A stretch of DNA of 64,000 nucleotides from Gamarada debralockiae (GCA_002803225.1 NXFV01000220.1:1-64000); one strand, 5' to 3'. Shown: positions 21,682 to 35,000, counted from the first letter of the stretch. Notes: generated by a model not told the origin, from the sequence alone. Translations and numbers: made by a program.

Positions 21682-23437
21682 TTAGAGCTTAGCACCAACG
21701 ATCTCTGCCCACTTCTCAGTTGAGAAGGACTTGGGACGCTCAATAGGAGCTCCAACTGCGCGGTCAATGATGAGTTGAGGAAGGACACCAATGGCTCGGG
21801 AGACACCGAAGAGAACGGTGTAGTAGTTGGCCTCAGTCAAGCCGTAGTATTGGAGGAGAACGCCTGAGTGGGCATCTACGTTAGGATAGGGGTTCTGCGC
21901 GCCGCAGATTAGTATTCATTCTATCATAAAGTGGTGTGGAATGTTGAGGTTATTCCCAATGGGAGGCGTGGAAGGTGCGGTCATGTGACATGACAAAAAA
22001 CTCACCTTGGTCTTGCCGTGCTCAGTGAGAACACCTGGAGCAATCTTGTAGACTTGGCTGACCAACTTAAACATTGGGTCATCTGGGAGATGGGCCTGAA
22101 AAGGGGGGAAAGTTAGAGAGAATCGGTACTAGTGGGTTCATGGATGAATACCTCAGCAAATGTGCGTTGAGCCATGTAGCGGGGATCAGTCTTTCGGAGA
22201 ACAGCGTGGCCGTATCCGGGAACAACTTGGCCAGACTTGAGAGTAGACCAGAGGTAATCGGTGATAGCCTTGTCGCTGAGGTCGTTGCCAATAGCTGCCT
22301 TCATCTTTGTGAGCCAGTTCAAGACTTCCTGGTTGGCGAGACCGTGGAGAGGACCGGCAAGACCGTTGAGACCAGCAGCGAGCGAGAGCATGGGGGAGCT
22401 GAGAGCGGAACCAACCAAGTGGGTGGTGTGAGCGCTGACGTTGCCACCCTCGTGGTCAGTGTGGATGGTGAGATAGAGTCTCATCAATTCGACGAAGTCC
22501 TTGTTCTCACCGAAACCAAGCTGGTTGGCAAAGTTGAAGGAGTAGTCCTTGTCCTTCTGGACTGGAGCAACCTTGCCTCCCTTGAAGACGTTCTGGTAGA
22601 TTCTGGCAGCAATTGTGGGAAGCTTGGCAATCAAATCCATGGAATCCTCGAAAGTGTGGCCCCAGTATTCACTCTTCTTCATTCCCTTGGCGTATGCCTT
22701 AGCGAAAGCAGATTCATGCTCGAGAGCAGTGACAGCGATGGAGAATTGTGCCATTGGGTGGAGGTCACTTGGGCAGCGGTCGATGAGCTCCTCGACGAAT
22801 TTGGGGACTTCAGCACGGGCGGCCCACTCGGCGGAGAGATCGCGGACTTGTTGCTCGCTGGGAACTTCACCGGTTAAGAGAAGCCAGAAAAGACCTGAGT
22901 AATATCAGAAAAGATGTCCAATTGGCTCCACATAGCTTCTTACCTTCTGGCAGAGGTTCCTTTCCGCCGGGGGCCTTTGGTAGGAGCTCCTGGCATTCTG
23001 GAATTGTCTTTCCTCTGAAACGGATACCCTCCTCGGAATCGAGAACGGAACCTTCCCAGACAAGAGACTTGATACCACGAGCACCACCGTAGACCTGGTC
23101 GAGGGTGACCTCTCCGACAACCTTGGATCCGTAGTCCCTTGCCAAATTTATCAATCTCGAAGCTCAATTTGTTCGACTGGTTGCCATTGCTTACTTGCGA
23201 AGCTTCTTGATCTGCTCAATCTTCTCTGGCAATTGCTCGGCGAATCGTTCCTTCAAGGTCTACAGAAAAAAAAGAGTTAGTTGAAGAATGGTGGGATATG
23301 ACGGAGGAGCTTCTTACCTGGGTTTTCGAGGTAGAATAGCATCGCAAGCCATTGAAGGCAGCGGTTCTAGCATTGAAAGCTGGAGCAGAGAGGGAAGCCC
23401 TCAAAGCAGAGGTACCGAGACGCAGTGCGGACGCCAT
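21682..23437 (-). CDS. cit1: Citrate synthase, mitochondrial
   Basis: Six exons: 23437-23318, 23259-23195, 23137-22944, 22894-22152, 22095-22006 and 21894-21682; 474 residues, as expected. It condenses oxaloacetate and acetyl-CoA to citrate, the entry step of the TCA cycle. The N-terminus ([19 protein letters not shown], then [10 protein letters not shown]) is an Arg/Ser/Ala-rich mitochondrial presequence with an RCYS-type cleavage area. Catalytic regions seen are [28 protein letters not shown] and [15 protein letters not shown] (the conserved His and downstream Asp/Arg). The last three residues are AKL, a potential PTS1, so a minor peroxisomal pool is possible. Upstream, a CCAAT box lies at about 23684-23688. 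The gene is divergent from nrd1 and in tandem with yhm2. Confidence 0.97.
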
Positions 23438-24190
23438 TGTGATTGTGGTTTGTAGGAAGGAGAAGAAATGTTTGCAGAAGGAAAGTTTAGAGAAGAGCGA
23501 AAAGCTCCGGGAAGATGGTGGATCCCCGAGCGCCAGAAGTCCCGAGAGCCTGCCCCAACGGATACTGTAGGTGCTGAAGGCTGAGATTCGGGTCAACGGT
23601 CTTCAGAGTTTGAAGGTCAAAAGGTTACGTTAAGCTTTACATAAATAGAATGAGACAATCCTCTATTTATTCATTCTACTCTACCAATAATTTATTACTT
23701 ATCGACTTCATCCATGACTTTCAAAAAAAGTTCAGTGAGTCTTAGCAGCGTCACGTGGTATAAATTACCTAAGCGAGCACTAAATCCTGCCACTCTCCTT
23801 CGTAAAGAAACAGTCACCTCGAGTCTTTGAAACAACAACAACCTCTCTCATCTTCCATCCAACACAACAAAGCACATAACTTCTCCTTTGATATTAAAAC
23901 TAATCAAGAAGATACTCTCTTCTTCTGCGGGAGTAGCGACTAGCGGTCACATCTGCCATCAACCCGACCTTCGAAGCGTGGCGAGGTTTCTCCTCAGCCA
24001 TTGCGTGACGGTCGCAAATCGTAATCGCGAGAGACAGAACTTCACCTTTATCGTAGGCCCGTGTTCGCAAATCGAGGTGAATAGCAGGGCATAGAAAGTA
24101 GACCTTCGACCTGCCCTTGTGTTCACCCACGCTTCGTATTTGAATGAACTGAGCTTCCTCTGGTGGTCGCGTTTCCTCGTCATCTCCATC
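23438..24190. promoter_or_regulatory. Divergent promoter region, citrate synthase and nrd1
   Basis: 753 bases between two divergent start codons. A CCAAT box (23684-23688) lies about 250 bases from the citrate synthase ATG; HAP-complex sites are common before fungal mitochondrial genes. CT- and CA-rich runs precede the nrd1 start. Function is inferred. Confidence 0.4.
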
Positions 24191-26830
24191 ATGTCTTCCG
24201 CAGTAGCAGAACTAGAAGCTGGCTTGCAGGCCATGCTATTATTGAAGCCTCCAGGAGTATCTGGCTCACGCATTCAAAGCATCACGACGCTTTGCATAGC
24301 AAATATCCAGGTATGCAGCAAATCTACCCCTCATCATCGTTGTGGTGCCACGCTGACCTCACTTTCCACAGTCCGAATCTGTCCTCATCCAGAAGCTTTA
24401 CACCCATTTCAAGAAGACTCCCGGAACCCACAAGCTTGGCGTGCTCTACGTCGTAGACTCTGTAACTCGAAAATGGACCGAGCATGCCAAAAGCTCCGGA
24501 CAAACCATAAACAGTGCTGCCGAGGATGGGACTTTCGCTGCCGGTGTTCATAGAGTAAAGGAACTGCTGCCCGTTTTAATGAACGACATAATACAATCCG
24601 CCCCAGATGATCAAAAGGTACGCTCAAAGGCCTGAACTCAACAATCCCAGCATGGAGAGTTTCTCATGAGTTCTCGTGACAATGGCTCACGAAATGCTGC
24701 CCGAACTTGAACGAAAGAGAGATCCATCGTGTATTACTTTCTTCCGTGTATGAATTTCTACTTACCTTTTACCTTTCGTTCCTTGTAGGAGAAGATCAAA
24801 AAGCTCGTTGATATCTGGGAGAAGGGCCAGACCTTTCCCCTGCAAATGCTCACGTCATTCAAGGAGAAGTTGAACGCACCATCGCAAAGTAAGAACAGCA
24901 GCAAGAATCCACACGATATTTCATTTTCGAGCGTTTTCTAATCTATATTTATTTATTTTAGATCAATCCACTACACCACCAGGGAGTCCCCCTTCAGATC
25001 TTCGTAGAACACTAGGTCTGCCGCAACCGAATGCACCAGTTCAAGCTTCGTCTGCGCCTAACACTTCGTCGATTTTGGCTGCCCTCGCCAACATAGCTCG
25101 TCAAAACACCTCTGCTGCTCCAGCAAACCCAAATGCCCAGAATCAAGATAGTTCATTCAAAATATCAAATGGTCAGAATAACACTGCTCAGCAGGCTACA
25201 GCCTTGAATCAACAGCAGAATCTGCCGTTTCCACATGTTCCACCGCCAGTAAACGTGCCAGCACCAGCGGCCACCTTTGCACCACAGGCTCAAGCACCGA
25301 ATCATGCTGCTCAGAACTTCCCCAGTAATCCAAATCAGTTTGCGGGTATGCCGCCCCTTGTACCACCTACCGCTCTCGATCCAGCTGTTCAGCAGCAGTT
25401 GATGGTCATCAAGACGCTCACAGATCAAGGCATCCCAGCTGATAAAATTCCCGGCATCCTTGCTGCTCTGGGTAATCAGGGAATTGCTGCTCTGGGAGCT
25501 GGTGGATTTCCTCCTATTCCTCCACAGTTTCCCGTTCAGAATCAAAATCAAAGTGCTCAGAATGGTCAAAATGGCTGGGATGCTAGACAACAAGACGAAT
25601 CACGTGATCGTAACCGCATTGGACCTGAGAATGTTAGGTCTCCGGACCGCTATCGCCGTCGATCTCGTTCTCGATCTCCTCCTCGTGGATGGAATGCTCG
25701 TGATTCCCCTCCATCCCGTCGTCGCGATGGTCCAGGTTTTGATTATGAAAGAGATTCTCCCGGCAGAAATCGTGGAGGTGATGATCGTGGCAGAGGTGGT
25801 CGGGCCCGCGGAAACGACTATCGCCAACGTAGCCCTCCCCGTCGTGGCCGTAGCCCAACCCCACCAAGATCTCACGGTGGCGGAGACAAATGGGTTGGAC
25901 ATGATAATTCGATTGGCAAAAACAATATCAAAGGTATAGGAAGAAAATCAACCCTCATTTTCGTATCGTTCTAACAAAATATAGTGCTCAGCCGTACCCT
26001 GTTCGTTGGAGGTGTCACGTAAGTTCGAAATCCTCCGTTCCTTCGAGCCTCGCTAACACTTTTAGATGCTCTGAACAAGAACTGAGAAATATCTTCGACC
26101 GATATGGTAAAGTCCAGACTTGTATTGTCAACAAGGACAAACGCCATGCCTTCGTGAAGATGATTAGCCGTAACGATGCAGTCACAGCCAAGGAGGCTAT
26201 GGAAAAGAATAGAGCCCCGGACTCACAGTTGAGAGTACGTTCAATAAAAATCTCGGTATTTTCCCCTTTTCCAGCAACAATACTAACTTCAATCAGACCA
26301 GATGGGGTGTTGGATTTGGACCACGTGATTGCAGTGATTACCAGACAGGTGTCAGCATCATCCCAATTAGCAAGCTCACCGACGCAGATCGCAAGTGGAT
26401 GTTGACTGCAGAGTTTGGTGGCAGTGGGGGAAAGCCAATTGAGGCTGGTATGGTCGTCGAAGAGCCTGACATCGAGATCGGTCAAGGTGTTTCATCAAAG
26501 GCTATCAGTCGTCGCATGCAGACCGACAAGGGCGGCAACAATGGACCCAAGTCCAGTCGGGATCGCGAAGAGGATGAGCCGCTGTCCCGCTTTCGGCGAG
26601 GTAGTGATGAAGAGCGACGAGACAGACGACGAGATGATGACCGTAACGACCGATCTGCAAAGTCTGGTCCACCAGCCATGCCTCCGATCCCTCCCTTTGC
26701 GATGCCTCCTGGATTCTCTTCGTTCCCTACTCTACCCAACGGAATGCCGATGATTCCTCCACCTGGCTTCCCTAATTTCCTTGCTCAAGCGCAAACACAA
26801 CAACCTCCTCCACCAGGACATCGAACCTGA
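24191..26830 (+). CDS. nrd1: Nrd1/Seb1-type RNA polymerase II termination factor (CID and RRM)
   Basis: Seven exons: 24191-24310, 24372-24617, 24789-24888, 24962-25933, 25985-26018, 26066-26234 and 26297-26830; 724 residues. The N-terminal 150 residues form a CTD-interaction domain (KLGVLYVVDSVTRKW, then VHRVKELLPVLMNDI), which binds the phosphorylated Pol II tail. A Gln/Asn/Pro-rich linker follows, then an Arg/Ser-rich block (RRRSRSRSPPRGWN) and one RRM with RNP2 TLFVGGV and RNP1-like KRHAFVKM. The WGVGFGPRDCSDYQTG segment after the RRM is typical of Nrd1/Seb1 proteins. The tail is Pro-rich (PPAMPPIPPFAMPPG). It acts in the nucleus on poly(A)-independent termination or poly(A) site choice. 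The 34-nt fifth exon is unusually small but needed to keep the RRM frame. Confidence 0.92.
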
Positions 26831-27995
26831 ACCTGATGGGGTAATATCTCGACGACTCTCACCACACCGCCCTCCATTCTCAGGGAACCTAAGGGATACT
26901 TCTTCAATCAACGTCTTCTTCCGGCACACACCTTCACCAACTCACCATAATGCTCCCCTTCCATATTCACGGCGTTCATGCATTGCAACGGAGTTCTAGC
27001 GTCCAAGATACCTCATCTATGGAACGCAGTGTACTTCGAACAGATTTGTTCCAGTCATAATTTTGACCCTCCAAATTTGAGCATACAATTATAATCTCTT
27101 TGCATCACGACACTACGCATTTCGGTCACTTGAGCTTCGTCTCATGGAATGACCGATGTATATCAGTTTGCTTTCTCGCAAAACTTGCATTTTCACAAGC
27201 AGGATCCGCAAACAACGGGGTTCTTTGCCAGGCGCACTTGAGATATTACTCAGTGCTTTGGCTTTCATGTATTTAGTCCTGCAATTCGACGATTTTCAAT
27301 GATTCTCTGTCCGGTCTGATTGTGAAATTTGTGATGATCTTGACTTTGACCTAGATTGTGAAATCTTAAGATGACCGCTAACTACCATGGTGTTTTAATT
27401 CGAAATCCATCTAATCTCCAATATCGTCAACATGAAGCCGTCAACCAGGACCCACTATGATTTCCGCCCATAGCTCGCGACGACCTACCTCTCGCCACTG
27501 TCCTGCAGCCCCACCATACATCTCAACCCCCCACCACACCCAGAGTATCCCAAAAGAAGCCACAGACCCATTTCTACCCCGCAATAACTAAAGCAGCGAA
27601 AGCGAGAGACGCAGCAGCCATGCATTTGGCTGAACGTTCCGAGATCGAGGGATCGCGGTAAACAGGCGAGTGGGTGAGAGGTATATAAAGTGATTCTCCA
27701 AATGGCGCAGCCACTTGTGTCATGATTTTGGTTTTGTATCACGCGTTCGCTACTGTCTCTGTACATCTAATTGATATAGACAGGGCTAATTAATAGTTTT
27801 TGAGTTTGAGGAAACGAGAAGAGATTCAGGAAGGTGGGCAGAAGAAGGGTTTAAGAAATGGGGAAAGAAGGCTGATGGCAATCGTTCATTTTGTTTTGAC
27901 GATTCAAATCCGAGAGTTGCTTCTCGAGTCCGACACGTTCAGAGTGTATTCGTTCAATTTACTTGGATGATTCAATTCAGGTCTATTGTACCATT
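26831..27995. other. Convergent intergenic region
   Basis: 3' sides of nrd1 and the DCAF4-like gene. A short minus-strand frame at 27485-27766 has no family resemblance. Nothing supported. Confidence 0.45.
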
Positions 27996-30268
27996 TCAAG
28001 TCGGATATCCTTCTAGCGATCTCGGCTCTTTTCTTGAGCCCCAGCCATACTTCCTCACCACGTCCGATGCCACATACAGGCTCTTCATCTTGCCCTCAAC
28101 GTCCCGTAGAAACCTAATACATGGGATGACCTCAAAACTCTCTATAGGAGGGTAGTTCGACTTGGAATCCAGACCGACCCCAGAAACGTCCGATTGCAAG
28201 GGGTGACCGCCATGCAGAGAGAAGAGTTGTACCGGAGGATGAGAAATATCGTGCTCTTGCGCAGTAGCGACTACACCGGTCTCGAGGTCCACATCGAATC
28301 CGATCCGTATGCTGGCCGTATTTTGGTATTCGGGGTACTGAAGAACAGATTGCGTGCGTTCGGGGCCTTTGCGGAAGCGTAGATCATACTGGCAGAGACT
28401 TGACTCGAGGCCGGCGACAATTATACGATGGGTATCGAGCTGCTTAATATGTGTGATGGAGCTTTGATGCTTGATGACGTCTGCTTGACTTCCAAAGTCA
28501 GGAACCCTGAGATCTGTGATGTTGAGAACACCACTTCGTCCACCGGACATGAGAACACTAGGGACTTCGGACAGGAACTCCAGGGCAAAAACGTCTCTCG
28601 AGTATTCCGGAGGAAACAACTTGCGACTGAGGAAATGTGCGTTGACGTTCTGCTTGTCTATAGTCAAGACACCTTCGGTCGTTCCGACTGTAAGAAGTTT
28701 GGAGTTAGCAATCGCTCAATATAGGTTGAAGCCAAGAGATTTAGTGACTTTCAAGCTCTAAAGATACTCTCTAAAGAGTAAAATTCGGGAGCAGCCTTTA
28801 TGAGCCGATGAGATATTACTTTGAAAGATACCTACTGGCGAAGAGAAGAGGCGAGCCTTCAGGAGCTGGAGTAGATGAATGTACGTCTATTTCCGAGCCA
28901 CGCGACCGGCCTGGGCCTAAGAGGATATTGGGACCTATTTGAAGCACGATTTAATATTAGATTTCATGCTTCAATTTAGCGTCCCAAGAGATGTATCCTT
29001 GATAGGAATCCCCTCGATCTTAACCATTGAAAAGACGTGAGGGACTGAACTTGATACCGTGCACTCGCACCATGCCTCAAGAAAGCACAGTAAATATAAC
29101 TTCGAATTGAATCGTTCCAACCCATAGAACGATTGAGAAAGTCCTCTGGAACGTACCTGGTTCATCGTCTGTGCCAATGGGGATGATCGCGATCCCCGAA
29201 TTTGGTGACTCGGCCATCCAGGTGGCCACGAGTCTCCTGTGAAAAATCCGGATTCAGCAATCGTTCAATCGAAGTGGAAGATTGGAGTTAAGCGGGTCTC
29301 ATGAGTCTCAAACTCGAAGATACGCCCTTTAAATGCCAGAGTCTGGGAACAGCCGTCCCCGGAAAATACATACTGTCCTGCCTCATGAATGCTCATCGAC
29401 GTCGATTGACCGGGGTGACCTAGGTGCTGGTCGGAAAATGATAAGGGTTCAAAAGCTGCATTATCGTCGCGGTCGTCCAAGTCGGCATTGATTCGAATTG
29501 TTACAAGCCTATCATCATACACTGTCCGGCAATCAGTAAACGTTGGCTAAAGTTGGGTCCGCTGCCACAATAAATGACTAGAAATACTGCATTGGTTGAA
29601 ATGCACCAATCGTTCTAGCCCTTTCAGTGATTATAAGGCGGACTCTAGGCACCCGCAGGCTTTCCTCGATACACCCGACTTCAGTTGCTCAATGAAAGTT
29701 AATGTCCAAGTTCATGGGTTTTCGAGGCGCTCTCTGCATCCTCCTAGCCGCTGAAACAGATTGAACGATCTGATATTACATCCCCATTATCGAAGCATGA
29801 AACGTTCAAATAAAGCGAACGACTCACAAGTTCGAAGGTCTATCATTGACGGCCCCAAATCCGTCCTTTGGTGAACGGTAAATATAACATCAAATGGCGG
29901 CCCAGTCGATTCTGTGCTGTAACCTTGAGATACCAGTCCATTGGCAAAAATCCGAGGACTATCCAAGCTCCCTTTCCCATGTTCTCGTCCCAACACGCCG
30001 CCCGTCAAAGGGTCCTGGATCGATCTTCGAATACGCCCTTTCTGTCGAGCTTTCTCCTCTTCAATAGCCTTTGTTCTCTTGTCCTCCAGTTTGCGTCTTT
30101 TAACATCTTGGGAAGAATACGCTGAATCGGCTGACGCGGCGCCGTTGACTTGGATCTTGAAATATTTGCCCCTTTCTTTGTCTGCAAACCCATTACTATT
30201 GAACTGAAGAGCGGAGGTATCTCAAAAATACCATAGTACATGCCCGGAAGCTCCCCCACGTAACCCAT
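27996..30268 (-). CDS. WD40 protein resembling DCAF4/WDR21
   Basis: Six exons: 30268-30232, 30181-29828, 29521-29314, 29236-29157, 28934-28836 and 28687-27996; 489 residues. All junctions keep phase and restore conserved text: exon 1 ends GELPGMYY and exon 2 opens DKERGKYFKIQ. Together these make the 'LPGyYyD..k.RYFKI' motif that opens DCAF4 proteins, substrate receptors of CUL4-DDB1 ubiquitin ligases. An EEEKARQKGRIRRS coiled/basic segment follows, then weak WD40 repeats (FSGDGCSQTLAFKGRIFE; SRDVFALEF; SSITHIKQLDTHRIIVAGLE; LCQYDLR, a WDXR-like DDB1-binding box). The frame can be extended upstream to 30466, but only from a TTG codon, so the ATG at 30268 is chosen. The ubiquitin-ligase role is inferred from family. 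Confidence 0.8.
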
Positions 30269-30643
30269 GTTGGCGGTCGACCTCCAAGTTGCCCGAATTA
30301 CCGAAGGAAATGTATGCAATACGGTGGATGGAGAGCTGATGGTCGTGCGAACATGGTGTTGTTCGGATCGAGGAGGCTTGGGCGAAAAGTGTAAGTCCAA
30401 TTTGTCTAGGGAAGTTCGAAGCAGTGGCGGGTGTTGTTGTATTGGCGACGTCGTCCCTTCAATCAAATTTGAAGTTTTCGCAAGGCTGAGGCTACAGTCT
30501 TCCGTAGGCTAAAAGCTACCCCTCAATGTGGAGACCTTCCTAAGTCCTTTTCAAACTTTCAACAACAAAAAGGTCTTGGCAAGCAATCCCTTTGGTCTTT
30601 CAACTCCATTGTCCTTAGTGCTGAAATAATACCAGTGTCCAAA
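30269..30643. other. Divergent intergenic region
   Basis: 375 bases between the DCAF4-like gene and the small ABM-fold gene. It presumably holds both promoters; no site is called. Confidence 0.5.
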
Positions 30644-31189
30644 ATGGTCTATGTAGGTATTCGGGGAGTAATTATTTCCTATTCGGGACAGTTTCATGAG
30701 TTTTAACTCTTGAATCATGTCTCGGGAGTAGTAGTAACCTCTAAGCCCTTCCCAATGAAGTAATATGCTAACTCCCCGATCTTCCGCAGACACTCACCGT
30801 CCACCTTTACGCCAATGACAAACCGGACTCCATTGACCGCATCAAAGCCAAGCTCATTGAGGCTGCCAGAGTCTACCGCAAGGACAAGGAGACTGTCGAT
30901 TGGATAGTTATGCAAGATGTTCATGACCCGCGAGCTTTTACTATTGTAGAGCGTTTCGAGCAGGAGAGTGTATGTGGCGCCTTTCTATCATTCCGCCTTC
31001 TTCTGAAGGTAGAAACCTTAATACAGGTGAACGCAATGCTAACGTCCTTTGCAGAGCCAGAAATATCACCTCGAGAATCCATACTGGAAGACCTTTGATC
31101 CTTACGTGGTACCTCTCCTCGACAAACCCATGGACCTTCGCAGACACGAGGAGTTGGACACCAGTAAGGACGTTGAGGTGCCTGTCTAA
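30644..31189 (+). CDS. Small antibiotic-biosynthesis-monooxygenase (ABM) fold protein
   Basis: Three exons: 30644-30652 (only MVY), 30790-30969 and 31055-31189; 107 residues. ABM proteins are dimeric ferredoxin-like alpha/beta barrels, ranging from quinone or heme-degrading monooxygenases to proteins of unknown role. The reading is TLTVHLYANDKP, then a helix IDRIKAKLIEAARVYRKDKE, strands VDWIVMQDVHDPRAFTIVERFE and SQKYHLENPYWKTFDPYV, where family members typically have a conserved 'S..~H..nPy...' helix. The 9-nt first exon is small but gives a start ATG, a GTAGGT donor and correct phase; without it there is no upstream methionine in frame. No targeting signal is seen. The reaction is unknown. 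Confidence 0.8.
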
Positions 31190-32045
31190 GCATAGGAACA
31201 TATGAATGTTTGAGATGATGAGTACATGATGCACGTTTAAGGGACCGCAAATGGATTGGCAGTGTACATACTTAGGGGTACAAATAGGGTTACGAAGAAT
31301 TGTGCGAACATTGGGGATGGGAAATACGGAAAGTGGAACAAATCTTCCTCCATATTTGTCCACCATTTGATGCCTCATACCGCGGATGATGTCAGTAATT
31401 GAGTACTCATCCTGGTGAACAGCAAGATTACTGTTATAAGACAGACGTGCCGTTTCCAATTCACGGTTTGCTTCCGAGCTATGTTTTCTTAAGGAGTTTT
31501 CTTTGTCCGTTCTCAGGCTCAAACAGTTTGAATGAATGGATCTTCTCTCTACAAAGATTTCCACTCTCAGTTCAGAGGAGTTCAGCTTGTCATGCAGATA
31601 GTCTACTCTATTGTGCCATGTGGAGTATCATTGTGAATGTAGAACCTAGCTACCCATGAATATTCTTCCCTTCGCTGTCACCGAAGTCCTCGCTGATCTA
31701 GACCAGCCTCGTGAATTTCCTCAACACACTTTCAGCCTCGCTCTTTGGAAAATATCAACAAAACCAAAGAAAGCTTCAAAACCGTGGTCTTTGACCACCG
31801 TTTACTCTACTAAACTCTAGCACTACGTCCAATACAACAATTCCCTTGTTGCATTAGCCTCAGCCTCGTTTTTTTGCTTACATAATAGAAGACCCCATTC
31901 GGAAGTCGCGAAAGGCGAACGCAGGAACGTCAATAACGCGAAACGAGACCAAGATCTCGATATATTGCTCCATTTTGTCTTCACATATACGAGCTGATCA
32001 TGCAAACCGCCCATCTGATTACCTTGCTTGGTCCAATTGCTCGTT
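31190..32045. other. Intergenic, promoter of the large WD40 gene
   Basis: No gene supported. CA/CT-rich sequence near 31800-32040 suits a fungal promoter or leader. Confidence 0.45.
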
Positions 32046-35000
32046 ATGGCTGCTCGTCCCGCAGCAAGGACGACGTGAGACTCCTTCAACACGACTTCTG
32101 CTCCATCTTACTGACAACCGCGCAGACTTCATACGCGATCTGCTATCGATCTTACGTTTAGTGACGACGAAGATAATCTACCACGTCGAGCGCGCCCGTG
32201 CCAACCTTCCCAAGGCGTCACGACTCAACTACCCCAAGATTTCCCGTCCTCAAATCACGGACTAATCCTACCAGGCACGTTCAACTTCGTCGCGAGGCCC
32301 CGGCCTGAGGGACAACAGCACAATAGCAATCATGGGCCTGCTTTTCCTATATACGCGCAGTCTGTCGGAGTCAGCAGCCTTGCACCCGGACCGCAACCAA
32401 ACACGAACGGGATTGCCATAGGCCGCAGATCTACAGACCAGTCTTCTCCAAGGACCATGATTACGGCGGCAGATCGTCGCATCTCAGTCGAAGAAAATGG
32501 TGCAAAGCGACGAAAAACATATGGCGGAATGGCCTCGCAGGGATCACACATTGCAGCACCATCTCGTGTTGTTTCGGCACAAATCCGGAAAGACGTCCCA
32601 GCAGCCAAATCCGAACGCATACATCCTTCTGCACCGGGAGTGACCATTCCTCCGGCCAGCTATGGAGTATGGGGACTTGGAGAAACTCTAGTAAACGTAT
32701 CAAGAAAACTCGCGGAAGGCTGCATGCGCATTGCTACACCATCCTCTACTCTTTCGACGCAAGATGGAAACAGCGTTCCGGCTCCGGCTCCAGCTTCAGC
32801 ATCCAAAACTCGACGAGTATCTCCCAATGCACAGTCTAAGATTGTCCCCGTTGCTAGACATAGAGTTTCGGTGGCTGCACGACTTCAAGCCGACAAGTCG
32901 AGAATCTCCTTGAATGGTCGTATCCAGAAGCCACAGTATTTGTTTCACCGCGCCGCCAGTGTTGTACTCAAAGACCAGAAGGAGCCTCTGATCCATGTTC
33001 TTCGCAGTCAGGTCTTCAAGCATATCAGGCCTGCCGTTGAAAAATACCGCTCAAGCCTAAACCACGACGACCGCCATAATATAGGAGCAAAGGTAAGATC
33101 GAGCGTTTATCTTTCTTGTTCTTGTTTCTGCAAATAAATTTGTCCTGGCAGGAGAAGGAGCCGTGCGCCACATGAAACGGGTCATCGATGTCTCAGCTGC
33201 TCGTTTCTACCTGCAAGTTTACCCATGTTGCCTTCGTTCCTTCGTGCCTGTCACTCTCATGCGCTTTTGTATTAATAGGCTGACCATTTTTTAGACTACA
33301 GCAAAGCTAGTAGAGGATAGCAGTTTCATTGAGAATTTCAAGGCGAATGAGTGGAAGTTGTCTGCAGACTACGAAAGAAACCTATCCATCAGAGCCCAAT
33401 CTTATGTTGATAAGTATGCTTTAGAGATCTTGAATGGCAATGGATTGGAGTCTAGAGGATCGGTGAAGGACGAGGATAGCACTGACGACCCTGCCGACTT
33501 TGAAGTCATGCCAACGGCTAGCCGAGGGAGTAATAGGAACGAGAAACTCATGACCCCTTCGAGTTGCTCCGAGAATGAGGAAGAAGTCTTTGAACCTCCA
33601 TCTGAGCGGCCAGTGAATACTTCGGAATCCAACAACCGAATATATCGGCACTATTCTTCGTCTCCGACCACCTCTTTCAGCAATGATGCAAATGACGGAA
33701 CGAGTGTCATGGATCTTGACAGTCATGATGAAACAAACACTCCCAACAAGGCGGCAAAGGGACGATCTCCACGCCAGTTACGGAGTTCGAGACATTCAAA
33801 GCTCGAGACGATGCAATATATGAACACTGATCATCCGGGGCTAGCACAAAAGCTGAAGCAAAAGTCAAATCTGCAAGCACAGAAGCCTGTCATCAGCTCT
33901 CTTTGCGAAATCCAGTCTTTGAGGCTTGCAGGAGGTGACAAAAAGGCTCATCGTCCCTACTTGAGTTTCAGGGACCGGGAGAACATTCGACGTGGTTGTG
34001 AAATATCCGACAAGTACCCCGGAAGGTTTCTGACAAGAGCAGACCAAGACTTGTTACAACAGTCCGTCTTTCATGTCGATTTGTGCTTGGAAGAGCTTGA
34101 ATTCCTCTGCAAAGTCATTCGGGCAGCCAGGAAAGTTACGCTCCCTCTAAGTTCTGATCTAAGAAGCCAGATCATCGCACTTATGAGTGGCCAAGAAGGC
34201 GTCATCCCAGCCATTATCTCTATCTTCCAAAGGGTAGTGAACTTGCCTGGGAAGGAACTGGGCCGAATTCTTCTACAAAAGCGCGAAGCAGCTGCTATCA
34301 AAGCCTTTTTGCATGATGCAGTTGAAGGCAAGATTGCTAGTGTGCCTTCCGTCACCCGAATTGAGTCGACACCACACCGTAGGAAGACCCCAGCAAAGCC
34401 ACCAATCTCATCTCTCCTTCGGCAACGCGAAGTTTATGGTTTGGCGCCCGTTAGGGTCCGTCGTGGTCAACAATCTTTCAAGGTCGAGATTACAAGCTAT
34501 CTTGAAGATACTCTGGTCCGTAAAAGCGAGTGGACAGACTGTTGCGGCGATATCTCGACAGTCAATTGGACAGGCGAAGGCACTTTTGTCTGCGGTGCGA
34601 CAGCGCATTCAGACTTTCACAACATGCAGTACAATAAGCCTGGCAACTTGGTTGTTGGCTCCTCCTCGTTGGATACTTTGAGAGCCGTCGCAGACCATCG
34701 AATCGTCCGCCCAGTCATTGGTAAAGCAGAGAATGCAGAGAATGCTTTGGAATCCATGCGGCAAACTCAAGATCCATGGCTGTATACGTCCGTGGTCTCT
34801 ACGTCACATAGCGAGATCAGTGGATTTACTTTCACTGCAAGCTTTGACGACACTGTGAAGGTGTGGAAGGTCTCTGAAGATGGATCGTCAATGGACCTCT
34901 GCGGGACGTGGGATCACTCTGGCAAAGTCAATTTTGTCGTCACCTCGAATCACCATGAGCGAGTTGCAACTGCTTCAGATGTCTCCAGTGATGCAATTCG

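Noticed and set aside
22074..22877. 267-codon plus-strand frame over citrate synthase
   Set aside because: Antisense shadow of the conserved fourth and fifth exons.
30269..30466. N-terminal extension of the DCAF4-like protein
   Set aside because: The frame is open but begins only at a TTG codon; the ATG at 30268 directly precedes the conserved motif.
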